Below are positions 24,711 through 32,624 of a stretch of 43,000 nt of DNA, one piece after another. The DNA is from a virus. The position numbers and the translations under genes are program-made. The stretch's first letter is position 1. Every line of letters begins with the position of its first letter. Location of the stretch: positions 1 through 43,000 of IMG/VR virus record IMGVR_UViG_3300037092_000102. One strand, 5' to 3'. The notes beneath the pieces were generated by a model. That model worked only from the letters and a program-made list of their open reading frames with translations, made no database searches and was not told the DNA's origin.

Positions 24711-24739
24711 ATGGACATTTGACCATATTTGAATTTATG
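24711..24739 (+). promoter_or_regulatory. Gene-junction module, copy 4
   Basis: ATGGACATTTGACC at 24711 again encodes Met-Asp-Ile-stop. The next gene's ATG (24737) lies 26 bases on, two more than in copies 1-3, and joins the AATTTATGAA start context. Confidence 0.5.
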
Positions 24740-27700
24740 AAGAAACTTTTGCCCGTCCTTTTTGCCCTGTTTTCTTTGGTGTTTTTCGCGCGCGCGCAGA
24801 CTGCAAACGTGCTCGTCAGCTTGCAGGATTTCGTTTCGACGCCGCAGATTTACCAGGCCGTGACATTGACCCCGCTCGCTCCGTATGGTCTAAACGGCTC
24901 GACGATTGCGATTCCGAATGCGAGGACGTTTTTGACCGGCACAAATTCCAGCGTCACGTTCAGCAATACGTTGATGGGTTACACTTACAAGCTTTCCATC
25001 AAGGCAAACAATTGGAACGAGAATGGGAACGAATTTGACATAACGCTGGCCTTCCCGGTTAGCCTTGCCGGGACAAACACGATCAATGCTTCGTCTTGGA
25101 CGTGGTATAATTTTATTACGCTCGGCCCGGTTTCCGTTACGCCCTACGCGCAGAGCAATTTGGTTTCGCTCTCGCAGGTTAATCTCGCGGCCAGCAATGC
25201 GCAGGCGCAGGCACAGAACTTTGCGGTTCTGACCGATCAGACAAATTCGGCGAAGTATCAACCGGCATCCACAATCCTGACCAATCTGGCCGGGACTGGC
25301 GCGGTGACAAACCTTGCCGCCGGCGCGGGCATTTCCGTCACCGGCACAGGGGGTAATCTGACCATCGCGGCAACGGGGGCGGGCGGTGCGGCAACGAACG
25401 TCTTTGTCGGTCCGGGTGCGAATGTGTCCATCACAACGAACGGGCCGGGAAGCTGGACGATTGCGGCGAACTCTCAAACGAACGGATTCACTCCAATCGT
25501 CCTTACTCAGCCATCGGCTTATGATGCGGCGAATGCGGCAAAGAACGCAACGAACGGTCTGGGATTGGCGGCATTCACTTCTCCATCAGCTTACGACCCT
25601 TCCGGCTCGGCCCTGGCCGGCACAAACACGCTTTGGGGTTGGGCCTTGTTATTGTTCCAAACGGCATCGGGATTTTCCACTTCAACGAATCTCTGGTGGG
25701 GGAACACGCTTGGACTGGTTAACGCCCAAAGCAATGCCGCCGTTGGCTCTGCGATAACCGGCGCACAGTCCATCATCAATTCGAGCAATGCGCTGACGTT
25801 GAACCGAGAGTTTGCTTTGAGCAACGCAGCGGCGGCGAACGGCGCATTGATGGGAGCGTCCTCGGCGCAGGTCACGCTTGGACTGACGAACACTTCCGTT
25901 ATGACGGCGATGAACGCGGCGAGCAATGTCAACGCGCAAGCCAACGCCGGGACATCGAATTCGATACCGGCTGCGGTGCAGGCGGGGATATTCTCTAGCA
26001 CAACGAACGCTCCCGGCCTGAGCGTCGGCTATTCCGTTTCCGCCACGAACGCGCCGGACGGGAATAAAATTGCATCGCTGACGCAAGTGAGCGCCGCGTC
26101 CAACACGGTTGCAAATTTGATTACTACTTCACTTGATCCCGGCACGAATGCGGTTCTCGGCTGGATTGCGGCAACGAACGCAACAATGGTGACTCAACTC
26201 GGTTTGACCAACACGGCGATACAGGTTGCGGTTACGGCTCAAAGCAATGTACTTGGTGCGACTATAATTGCTACGAATGTTTCAACGGTTGCGCGCGAGC
26301 TTGTCGTCAGCGCGGCGGCGGCTCTGGCCGCAACCAATCCTGTTCCGACATGGATTAACACGGCCAGCAACGGAGTGAACAGCGCCGCACTTGCCCGCGA
26401 AAACTCTTTGCTTTCCTCAACGAACGGCGCGGCTAACAATCTGACCCTGAGCGGGAATTTGACCAACGGCACAATGACTTTGTTCGCGCCAAACGCAAAC
26501 TATCTCGGCGTGTCCGGGCCGGGTTGGGGCGGGTATGCTTTAGTGACAACCGGCGTCTTTACCAATTGTCAGCAAAACGGCTGGTCAATAAATATATCGG
26601 GTTCAACTGCGGTTCTGGAAAGCAATATGCAAACGATTTCGACTCTGACGAATGGCCCGATTGGAACATTCGTAAATGGGTCGGTCTGTTGGACTGGATA
26701 CACGGAACAAACTAGCGGGCGGCAGTTCGTTGGAGAATTTGTTGCAACGAATTTAACGGCGCAATGGCGTGGAGACATTGGAACTTATATCACTGCGGTT
26801 AGCAACCATTTTAACACGTTCCCTTATGGCAATGGAAATTACTCAACGCTGTCGGGCTACTCTACTAACAGCGGCTCCGCAGCCACGGCGATGAGCCTTT
26901 CCAAAGTGTACTCTGGTATAAATGTGGCATTTGTGGATTGTATAAATGGAAGTAATTCAGTTGCGCAGCTTGGAAATGAAACATATCCGTTTAGAGATTT
27001 CTCGAACGCGGTGGCGGCAATTGCTTCTGGGGGTGTTGTTGTTTTGACACCAGGCCAGTCGAATTTGATTGGGAGCCTTGTGTCAATCTCCAATGACATC
27101 ACGATAATTGGATGTGGAGCTTGGGTTGTCAACACAAACACGTCCAACCCATCAATTTTCGACGTGAAGGGATTCAATACAGTTTTTACAATTATTGGCG
27201 GGGCTTATATGTCTATGGGCGGAAATAGCTATGGAACTCAGTTAGGAGTCGATTCCACCAACGGTGACATTAAGCTTTACAATGCTAACTTTTTTGGGGT
27301 AACAGATGGAATGCAGTGCTATGGTTGGTCGAACCACGTTTATGCCGTTGGCTGTGATTGCGAATCTTATTGGGACACGTCGAGTGGTGGAAATCCTACG
27401 GATAGTGGATTATTTCAAAGCTGTAAATTCCATTCAAAGGCGGACCCGGCTCACAGTAATCCCAATGGGACTGAACTAGACTGCGTTTCTCATTCTGGCG
27501 GTAGTTGGAAATATCAAGCCTGTGATTTTTGGTCGTCAAATGCCGTGACAATAAACTTTGGAATTTTGAATAGTGGGGCGACTATTGAATTAGACAACTG
27601 CTCGCTGGAAATTGGCAGCACGAACTCGGGGGCAGCAATCCTGTTGTTTTACTCCCCCCTCCCACCAGCCGGAGCGATAACCATATTTAATAATAGCACC

Positions 27701-28288
27701 GTCAACGGCCAACTCTACAACGGGACCTATGTCGATGGTTTCCTTACGAATACCGGGGTTCCCTCAATTCTGTCTCCGGTCATGTCTCCAAACGTGACTT
27801 CATTCGCCGGCACGTTTTATTCGTTGACTATATCTGGTTCAACCAACGCATCAGTCAACATCGCCCCCTATCTTCCGGGCCCTAGCTTTGGTCATCCAAA
27901 TGTTTATGTTTGGACAAACTCGGCTGGAATATGCGTAGTTTCCAATGACCCTGGAGCCAGTGGCTTTTACATAGTGGAAAGAACAAACGATATTAACCAA
28001 CAAACAGGGAACGTTTTACTGGTACCCACAATTCGGCAGGCGTCAACCCCTCCTTGGGGTAATTTGTCCGACTACACAGACGCAGCCAGTGACACCAATG
28101 TTTTTATTTTTCCCTCCGCTCTGCAATATATTCCGGCTTGTTCAGTCGGAACTAACTTCATCGGCAACGGCTCCGGGCTGACCAACATTACGCCCGCCTC
28201 GATTGTTGGCGCGGCTACAACCAACTACACCATTACTGCCGGGCCGACATTGTATATTACGAATGGTCTGATTATCAAAATCCAATGA
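24737..28288 (+). CDS. Giant exported fibre with a beta-helix-like C-terminal half, 1183 aa
   Basis: Signal peptide MKKLLPVLFALFSLVFFARA then Q/T. Residues about 130-480 are Ala/Asn/Thr-rich with periodic AASNAQAQAQ and TNTxxxxAxxA segments, a helical or trimeric stalk pattern. From about 720 the sequence becomes a parallel beta-helix: AFVDCINGSNSVAQLGNETY, GGVVVLTPGQSN, WSNHVYAVGCDCES, and ILNSGATIELDNCSLE rungs. The end has the GNGSGLTN motif seen in Verrucomicrobia exported proteins. It is likely the receptor-binding or depolymerase-like fibre; no enzyme residues can be named. Confidence 0.6.
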   Translation: MKKLLPVLFALFSLVFFARAQTANVLVSLQDFVSTPQIYQAVTLTPLAPYGLNGSTIAIPNARTFLTGTNSSVTFSNTLMGYTYKLSIKANNWNENGNEFDITLAFPVSLAGTNTINASSWTWYNFITLGPVSVTPYAQSNLVSLSQVNLAASNAQAQAQNFAVLTDQTNSAKYQPASTILTNLAGTGAVTNLAAGAGISVTGTGGNLTIAATGAGGAATNVFVGPGANVSITTNGPGSWTIAANSQTNGFTPIVLTQPSAYDAANAAKNATNGLGLAAFTSPSAYDPSGSALAGTNTLWGWALLLFQTASGFSTSTNLWWGNTLGLVNAQSNAAVGSAITGAQSIINSSNALTLNREFALSNAAAANGALMGASSAQVTLGLTNTSVMTAMNAASNVNAQANAGTSNSIPAAVQAGIFSSTTNAPGLSVGYSVSATNAPDGNKIASLTQVSAASNTVANLITTSLDPGTNAVLGWIAATNATMVTQLGLTNTAIQVAVTAQSNVLGATIIATNVSTVARELVVSAAAALAATNPVPTWINTASNGVNSAALARENSLLSSTNGAANNLTLSGNLTNGTMTLFAPNANYLGVSGPGWGGYALVTTGVFTNCQQNGWSINISGSTAVLESNMQTISTLTNGPIGTFVNGSVCWTGYTEQTSGRQFVGEFVATNLTAQWRGDIGTYITAVSNHFNTFPYGNGNYSTLSGYSTNSGSAATAMSLSKVYSGINVAFVDCINGSNSVAQLGNETYPFRDFSNAVAAIASGGVVVLTPGQSNLIGSLVSISNDITIIGCGAWVVNTNTSNPSIFDVKGFNTVFTIIGGAYMSMGGNSYGTQLGVDSTNGDIKLYNANFFGVTDGMQCYGWSNHVYAVGCDCESYWDTSSGGNPTDSGLFQSCKFHSKADPAHSNPNGTELDCVSHSGGSWKYQACDFWSSNAVTINFGILNSGATIELDNCSLEIGSTNSGAAILLFYSPLPPAGAITIFNNSTVNGQLYNGTYVDGFLTNTGVPSILSPVMSPNVTSFAGTFYSLTISGSTNASVNIAPYLPGPSFGHPNVYVWTNSAGICVVSNDPGASGFYIVERTNDINQQTGNVLLVPTIRQASTPPWGNLSDYTDAASDTNVFIFPSALQYIPACSVGTNFIGNGSGLTNITPASIVGAATTNYTITAGPTLYITNGLIIKIQ

Positions 28289-28398
28289 CCCGCCCACTTA
28301 CCATCATTTTCTCAGCCGTGGTCCTAATCGGTGGCTTCTTCTACATCGGATATGTAGGAATGCAAGAAGATTTGCCACCCAGCACACAAGCCCAATGA
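28285..28398 (+). CDS. Small single-pass membrane protein, 37 aa
   Basis: ATGA overlaps couple it to both neighbours. Residues 5-24 form one hydrophobic helix (LTIIFSAVVLIGGFFYIGYV), followed by an acidic and polar tail (QEDLPPSTQAQ). A 37-residue single-pass protein in a fibre and lysis region could be a small holin accessory, or an anchor for the lipoprotein encoded next. No family recognised. Confidence 0.5.
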   Translation: MTRPLTIIFSAVVLIGGFFYIGYVGMQEDLPPSTQAQ

Positions 28399-28958
28399 AG
28401 CTCAATCTTACCATCCTGTTTTGCGTCCTGATTGCTGGGTGTTCAGCGCCTCAAGTCAATCCGGTGGCGTCAACGCCACCCATGCCACAGGTTGCGGTTC
28501 GAGCTGCCGCCGCCAGTCCGCAGGCTATGGCGATGCAGGCCGTGGTAATATCCACGACCAATGTTACTGACCCGCAAAACCTATCCGTCACGACTACCGG
28601 CAATCAGCCCGTCTCGTTGTTCGTTCGGTCGAGCAATGAGTGGTTCCAGGTGTCGCCGGATTTGGTGGCTTGGCAGAATCTTTCGCGGTTAAAGTCGGAT
28701 ATTACCGTGGCGTGGAGCGCGAGCACGGACACGAACGTCACGGGGTACAATGTTTATTACGGCACTGGAAGTGGTGAATATACCAGCGAGGTATATGCCG
28801 GCACAAACACATCCTTGACCATTCCCGGCCTGTTCGAGGGAACTACATATTATTTTGCGGCGACCTGCCTTGCTGCCGTCGAGGGAGTGGAAAGTCCGTT
28901 CTCAAGTGAAGTGGCCTACGCGCCGCCGATTGTCGCGCCAAGGTTTATCATTCCATGA
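28395..28958 (+). CDS. Lipoprotein with a fibronectin type III domain, 187 aa
   Basis: The lipobox LIAGC (Cys at residue 16) predicts lipidation. A linker rich in Ala/Thr is followed by a FN3 fold from about residue 110: ITVAWSASTDTNVTGYNVYY, LTIPGLFEGTTYYFAATCLA, and ESPFSSEVAYAPP. FN3 domains on phage surfaces bind carbohydrates or stabilise fibres, and this type is common in Verrucomicrobia and Planctomycetes surface proteins. As a lipoprotein it would sit in the host envelope rather than the virion, so a role in superinfection control is possible. Confidence 0.65.
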   Translation: MKLNLTILFCVLIAGCSAPQVNPVASTPPMPQVAVRAAAASPQAMAMQAVVISTTNVTDPQNLSVTTTGNQPVSLFVRSSNEWFQVSPDLVAWQNLSRLKSDITVAWSASTDTNVTGYNVYYGTGSGEYTSEVYAGTNTSLTIPGLFEGTTYYFAATCLAAVEGVESPFSSEVAYAPPIVAPRFIIP

Positions 28959-29263
28959 CCATCATCCTCCAAACATTTTCACAGTTGCAAACGGAAATCA
29001 ATGAAATGGAGAACCTCCGGCTTTATTACGAAAGCCGGATATTAGCAAAGCGCATTGCCATGGCTGAAATCGTTCACAGCGCACAATGTCAGCAAGACCA
29101 AATTGCCCGCGTTGACGACGCGCCCGCCGCCGCAGCATCGCCGGTCCCGGCCAAACGCCAGGCGAGCGAGGAAACCCGCCTCAAGATGAGTGAAGCCCAC
29201 CTGAAGCGGTGGGAAAAGCGTAGGCTTCAACAAGCGAACCAAACTAACGGGGTGAATGGATAA
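28955..29263 (+). CDS. Coiled-coil protein with a NUMOD3-like basic tail, 102 aa
   Basis: Residues 1-50 are a helix (QLQTEINEMENLRLYYESRI). Residues 60-80 are Ala/Pro-rich. The C-terminus SEETRLKMSEAHLKRWEKRR resembles the NUMOD3-type DNA-binding helix found in homing endonucleases. ATGA overlap with the previous gene and 8-base overlap with the next. Nuclease parts are absent. Confidence 0.5.
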   Translation: MTIILQTFSQLQTEINEMENLRLYYESRILAKRIAMAEIVHSAQCQQDQIARVDDAPAAAASPVPAKRQASEETRLKMSEAHLKRWEKRRLQQANQTNGVNG

Positions 29264-29618
29264 TATGAACAAAATAAATTGGACAGCGGTAGCAGCAAGC
29301 ATTGCAACCGGCCTGCTTGGATTCTGTGTCGCCTTGCTGACCGTGCATTTAACTTTGGCCGGCACGCTGGCGTCCCTAGGTAACACCATAGCCCGCCATG
29401 ACGTTCAAATTGGCGCACTGGCAGATGCACAAAGGAGCGAGGCGATAAACCGGGCTGCCGGGGATGATTTTGTATCCCGACAAATTTCAGATGACCGCGT
29501 TCACAACGACCGGGCTATAACCGAACTGGTCGAGTTGCAGGTAGCAACGGTTAAACACGCCGACGAATTGATTTCAATGTTGAAGCTGCAAAGACAATTC
29601 GACACAAAACCAAACTGA
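29256..29618 (+). CDS. Membrane-anchored coiled-coil protein (holin/spanin-like candidate), 120 aa
   Basis: Residues 9-33 form one membrane segment (WTAVAASIATGLLGFCVALL). The remainder is a periplasmic-type helix with charged heptads (RAITELVELQVATVKHADEL). An N-terminal membrane helix plus a long coiled coil is the inner-membrane spanin layout. It precedes a two-segment membrane protein (29623). No outer-membrane spanin partner is obvious, though the lipoproteins nearby could serve. Confidence 0.5.
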   Translation: MDNMNKINWTAVAASIATGLLGFCVALLTVHLTLAGTLASLGNTIARHDVQIGALADAQRSEAINRAAGDDFVSRQISDDRVHNDRAITELVELQVATVKHADELISMLKLQRQFDTKPN

Positions 29619-29622
29619 ACTG

Positions 29623-29979
29623 ATGAATCCAATTCTCGCCTCTTTTCTTGGCAGTCTCCTGCGTTACGCGCTGATGTTGCTCGTTCCCTATTTCGTCAAA
29701 CACGGCATCTTCACGGAAAGCGTTGCTGAGGGATACGTCGAGGCCGCCGTTGCTGGCCTGCTCGCGCTTGGCTGGTCGTGGTGGAAGATTCACGGCAATC
29801 GGGTCAAGTTGCTCACGGCGCTCGCCCTGCCTGACGGCGCGACCGAGAACGACCTTAATGCTCACATGGCTTCTGGTGCAACTGCTCCGAGCGTCCTGAC
29901 GCCGCCCAATGTCGTGCCGGTGTCAGTGCCAACATTTCAACCAACTCAACCAACTCAACCAATTCAAAAAACACCATGA
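29623..29979 (+). CDS. Holin-like membrane protein, 118 aa
   Basis: Two hydrophobic segments (residues 4-27, NPILASFLGSLLRYALMLLV, and 39-56, AAVAGLLALGWSWW) flank a short loop. The remainder is a polar tail ending TQPTQPTQPIQ, encoded by tandem CAACCAACT-like repeats (29939-29970). Two transmembrane helices with a hydrophilic tail near lysis genes fit a class II holin. The stop overlaps the next start. Confidence 0.5.
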   Translation: MNPILASFLGSLLRYALMLLVPYFVKHGIFTESVAEGYVEAAVAGLLALGWSWWKIHGNRVKLLTALALPDGATENDLNAHMASGATAPSVLTPPNVVPVSVPTFQPTQPTQPIQKTP

Positions 29980-30611
29980 AAACCAAACTCAAACTCATAA
30001 CGGCGATGGCAGTTCCGCTGGCCATCGGTTTTACAGCACAGGCACAGACCAACAATACCTTGCCGACAATCGGCGGCTTGATCAGCACGTTCAGCTTGTG
30101 GGTCAGCAGCTTCGATACGAACCTGTCCTACCAGGACTTCATTGTTTGGGACGGGCCGGTGTACCAGAAGAACGTCAACATTATGAACGAGTTCGGCGCG
30201 AGCTACGATGTATGGCGGCAGAAAATTAGCACGAACAACACCAGTCTTGCCAGTGTCGGCAACAAGCTCGGCGGGCAGTTGTTCCTCGCACCTGAAGGCA
30301 GGTTCCGGCAAGCGAACATCGCCGGGGACTGGGTGAGCATGGGTGGCGGTCTTGAGTTCGGCTGGATGAAGTACGACTTCCGCTCCGGCGCTTTCATTGA
30401 CGGCGTTTACCTGAACAACCCGGAGGCGTTGGGCCGTCCGCATTCTGAGCGTGAGACAGCGGAGTTCGGACTGTTCGCTGACAAGATGCTGAATAAGGCG
30501 ACGGCGGCTGGAATCTTCGTCAGTGACCAATTGCACCAGAGCGCGCCATTCTTCGGCGTGAATTTGAACGTGTCGTTCGGCAACGGCACAGGATTCCTCG
30601 GCCTGTTCTGA
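29976..30611 (+). CDS. Exported outer-membrane-like protein, 211 aa
   Basis: The signal peptide KTKLKLITAMAVPLAIGFTA then QAQ/T has cleavage after A-Q-A. The mature part alternates strands and glycine turns (MGGGLEFGWMKYDFRSGAFI) and ends in VSFGNGTGFLGLF, whose final Phe matches the terminal aromatic residue of the beta-barrel assembly signal. It resembles a small outer-membrane barrel and might mask receptors on the infected cell. It sits just before a terminator, so it closes the fibre and lysis operon. The barrel is inferred from composition, not from known homologues. Confidence 0.5.
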   Translation: MKTKLKLITAMAVPLAIGFTAQAQTNNTLPTIGGLISTFSLWVSSFDTNLSYQDFIVWDGPVYQKNVNIMNEFGASYDVWRQKISTNNTSLASVGNKLGGQLFLAPEGRFRQANIAGDWVSMGGGLEFGWMKYDFRSGAFIDGVYLNNPEALGRPHSERETAEFGLFADKMLNKATAAGIFVSDQLHQSAPFFGVNLNVSFGNGTGFLGLF

Positions 30612-30627
30612 TTTTGGGTTAGGGTTG

Positions 30628-30661
30628 GCCGGGGCGGGACGTTTCACCCGCTCCGGCTTTT
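30628..30661 (+). terminator. Intrinsic terminator ending the fibre block
   Basis: GCCGGGGCGGG (30628-30638) pairs with CCCGCTCCGGC (30647-30657), with one G-U pair, an 8-base loop and a TTTT run. It lies just after the stop at 30611. Confidence 0.75.
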
Positions 30662-30728
30662 CCTTCCGGCACTACATTTTAATCGAAGCAACCAAAGCCG
30701 CGCCCGCGCAGCCCAACAAGGTCCTATC

Positions 30729-31196
30729 ATGAAGATTTTAATTTGGACGGCAGCGCCTTCCGATTTCGTCGAAGGGGCCATTGACTTTTTAACGCACGGC
30801 CCGGCGCATCATGTCGGGTTCTTGAGGTCAAACGGACTGGTGCATGAATTGTATCCGCCGAAGCTCCGCGACCGCGCCATTTCTGACGATGAAAAGAAGA
30901 TCGTCCAGGTGTTCTCGCTGGCCGGGTTGCCGCCCGAACTGGAAGCCAAATTCGAGCGGCTGTTTGACTTGGACAATGAGGCCGGGATTAAATACAGCGA
31001 TGCGGATTTGTTCCGGTTCCTGTTCAACGAGGAAATCCCATTCGACCTGTCCGGCTACTGCTCTTGGTACGTCATGCGCTGCATCAGCATGTGCGCTCCG
31101 ATGTGCCTTCCGCTGGTCAGGTGTGAAATCGGTCAGGTCAGTCCCCGCGATCTTTACATTTCACCCCGGTTAATTGAGGAAGGCTGGCCATGCTGA
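30729..31196 (+). CDS. Permuted NlpC/P60-like enzyme, lysis candidate, 155 aa
   Basis: The layout matches circularly permuted papain-fold (YiiX/YaeF-type) proteins: a His block THGPAHHVGFL (H27/H28), an intermediate GIKYSDADLFRFL segment, then the Cys block SGYCSWYVMRC (C111). In this group the His and Cys form the catalytic pair that cleaves peptide or amide bonds. It lies after the holin-like gene, so a cell-wall peptidase role is plausible. The usual Glu after CS is absent (CSW here), which lowers certainty. The stop overlaps the next small gene. Confidence 0.55.
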   Translation: MKILIWTAAPSDFVEGAIDFLTHGPAHHVGFLRSNGLVHELYPPKLRDRAISDDEKKIVQVFSLAGLPPELEAKFERLFDLDNEAGIKYSDADLFRFLFNEEIPFDLSGYCSWYVMRCISMCAPMCLPLVRCEIGQVSPRDLYISPRLIEEGWPC

Positions 31197-31273
31197 CATT
31201 TGCCATCGCTATTTTCCTGTTCTCAGCCTCGGCACTGATGCTGATTCTGGCCATGTTCTTTTTGAGGAAGTAA
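31190..31273 (+). CDS. Tiny membrane peptide, 27 aa
   Basis: MLTFAIAIFLFSASALMLIL then a short tail ending FFLRK is one continuous membrane helix with a basic end. It overlaps the preceding enzyme gene by 7 bases. Small one-helix peptides next to a lytic enzyme often act as pinholin-like or holin accessory proteins. No motif, so moderate confidence that it is translated. Confidence 0.4.
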   Translation: MLTFAIAIFLFSASALMLILAMFFLRK

Positions 31274-31311
31274 TGGGGTGAACACCAGCCTTCTGGCGCG
31301 TCGGCAGATGG

Positions 31312-31512
31312 TCATTTTTCCTGCAACTCGCCAGACCCCTCCCCGCCGAGATCAACTCCCGCTCGCAACTTGTGCGCCCGGTCAGCCTCGACGCGGACTA
31401 CCATTGCCGCTCCTGCTGCCATCGCTTCGATTACCACCTCCACTGGAACTTGCGAAGCGCACGCATGGGCAATGACGAACTTCACGGCGGCTGGCTTGAA
31501 ATCGAATTTCAT
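31312..31512 (-). CDS. Small Ala-rich protein, minus strand, 66 aa
   Basis: Reads MKFDFKPAAVKFVIAHACAS and then QVPVEVVIEAMAAGAAMVVR, ending in an acidic Gly tail. An AAGGA site 7 bases upstream is a good Shine-Dalgarno, and the ATG overlaps the stop of an upstream minus-strand fragment (ATGA at 31509-31512). Both facts favour this strand over a competing plus-strand frame at 31372. It is the last gene of the minus-strand operon, convergent with the lysis block. Confidence 0.45.
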   Translation of the reverse strand: MKFDFKPAAVKFVIAHACASQVPVEVVIEAMAAGAAMVVRVEADRAHKLRAGVDLGGEGSGELQEK

Positions 31513-31682
31513 CTTTCTATCCTTACCGATACTGCGAGTCTCCAAACGCGAATTTGCTTTTGATGGATGCCGCTTTCTCTCCCGTAAAGATGGCCGAAAT
31601 AGAACAGCGTTGGAATGTGTCCGCCAAACCAACCGACACGCACACGGCCGCCGATTTCAATTCCGGTTCTGGTGAAGCCGAC
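31509..31682 (-). pseudogene. C-terminal fragment of a minus-strand gene cut by the transposon
   Basis: From the left transposon edge the frame reads VGFTRTGIEIGGRVRVGWFG and then GHIPTLFYFGHLYGRES, ending at TGA that overlaps the next ATG. Codon use is gene-like. It may be the end of the gene whose N-terminus lies at 33520-33732 on the other side. The join is not in phase if the element alone is removed, so deletion has probably occurred too. Confidence 0.45.
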
Positions 31683-31710
31683 TTGGCGAGTGTCCCCTGA
31701 CGGCAGGTAA
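31683..31710 (+). repeat. Left terminal inverted repeat of the IS1595-like element
   Basis: 28 bases beginning TTGGCGAGTGTCCC and ending GGCAGGTAA are repeated exactly in reverse at 33533-33560. Confidence 0.9.
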
Positions 31711-31769
31711 CGCTCAAAATGGTTGATTTTATTGGGTTTTAACATGGTCAAAAAAGTTGAAAATAGTTG

Positions 31770-31800
31770 TTGACGAATATACGTTAAGCGTATAACGTAT
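31770..31800 (+). promoter_or_regulatory. Promoter with overlapping palindromic operator inside the transposon
   Basis: TTGACG (31770-31775) and TATAAC (31791-31796) are separated by 15 bases; TAACGT at a 17-base spacing is an alternative. The perfect inverted repeat ATACGTTA-N6-TAACGTAT (31779-31800) overlaps the -10 region. A likely binder is the HTH protein of the element, giving autoregulation. Confidence 0.5.
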
Positions 31801-31854
31801 GGTCAGACAGTGAGAGTTAAACCAACTCACTAAAAAATGAAATTGGAGAAAAAT

Positions 31855-32352
31855 ATGAGCCTTGCAAAAACGACAATAGACGGCAAAGAGGTCAGTTACA
31901 ACACCGACACCCACCTTGTTGAGACGCGCAGGAGTCTGCCGTCCATACGCACAGCGCAGCGTCAGGCAGGGTGGCTTGTCAGTGAGGTGCGGCGCAGCGG
32001 TCAAGGGTGCTACATGTCCAGCAGGGCAGAGGTGCTGCGTCCGCTTTACCCGCGAGAGGTAAAGGCCAGAGCCGCACAACAGCAAGCGGACAAAGCCGCC
32101 GCCGATGCCAAAGCAGCCGAGTTTAACTCGTTTGCGCCAGCCGTCCAAGAGGCGCTGGTAAACGCTATATGTTTGCGTAAGGGCAAAGTTCGCGTGCCGG
32201 CTGAAGTTTTTACCAAACACACAGGCTTGACGTATGACGGCAAGTCTCCTTACGGCCCGCGCCTGGGAAAATTTTTGGTTAAGTTCGGCGTTGCGCCGGA
32301 AAAAGTCCGCGAAGTTATTGGCCGCCATGTCAGCGGTCTTAAACCTTGGTAA
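31855..32352 (+). CDS. Transposon passenger protein of unknown function, 165 aa
   Basis: I chose ATG 31855, 6 bases after a GGAG site, over ATG 31837. The N-terminus (KTTIDGKEVSYNTDTHLVET) and a basic helical block precede an Ala/Lys-rich coiled segment (RAAQQQADKAAADAKAAEFN). The C-terminal third (NAICLRKGKVRVPAEVFTKH, then RLGKFLVKFGVAPEKVREVI) looks like a compact helical DNA-binding domain. It is the first gene behind the palindromic promoter. I do not recognise it; a regulator or helper of transposition is plausible. Confidence 0.6.
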   Translation: MSLAKTTIDGKEVSYNTDTHLVETRRSLPSIRTAQRQAGWLVSEVRRSGQGCYMSSRAEVLRPLYPREVKARAAQQQADKAAADAKAAEFNSFAPAVQEALVNAICLRKGKVRVPAEVFTKHTGLTYDGKSPYGPRLGKFLVKFGVAPEKVREVIGRHVSGLKPW

Positions 32353-32359
32353 AAAGGTC

Positions 32360-32387
32360 ACGGCGCACAGTTTGCTCTGTGCGCCGT
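32360..32387 (+). terminator. Hairpin between passenger genes
   Basis: ACGGCGCACAG (32360-32370) pairs perfectly with CTGTGCGCCGT (32377-32387) around a 6-base loop. No T run follows, so it may stabilise or process the mRNA rather than terminate it. Confidence 0.5.
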
Positions 32388-32444
32388 GCGACTGCGAGAG
32401 CCTTGCAAGGCAGTCGTGGTCGGTGGCCGTAGCCAAAACAAAAT

Positions 32445-32624
32445 ATGAACTCTCAAGACTATAAAGTCCAGCGTAAACTTCGCGGCACACAAGCCGCCGT
32501 TGCCGCGCTGCTTGGCGTTCGCCAAGCCACGATTTCAGACCGCGAAAACGGCGGGGAAATAACAACCGAGGCATGGCTGGCGCTGTGCGCTCTGCCCAAA
32601 GCGCGAAAGGTTCGCCGTGTATAA
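32445..32624 (+). CDS. XRE-like HTH regulator in the transposon, 59 aa
   Basis: Residues 10-40 (KLRGTQAAVAALLGVRQATI, then SDRENGGEITTEAWLAL) form a compact Cro/XRE helix-turn-helix with a typical recognition helix and ENGG turn. Its stop is inside the transposase start (GTG at 32617), so the two are translationally coupled. It probably binds the ATACGTTA palindrome upstream and controls the element. Confidence 0.7.
   Translation: MNSQDYKVQRKLRGTQAAVAALLGVRQATISDRENGGEITTEAWLALCALPKARKVRRV

Noticed and set aside
22908-28288. Diversity-generating retroelement with variable repeat in the fibre genes
   Set aside because: No reverse transcriptase and no template repeat pair found anywhere in the window.
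31372-31563. Plus-strand frame with CRSCCHRF
   Set aside because: The minus-strand gene here has a Shine-Dalgarno site and ATGA coupling; the plus frame begins only after a stop, with no good start.
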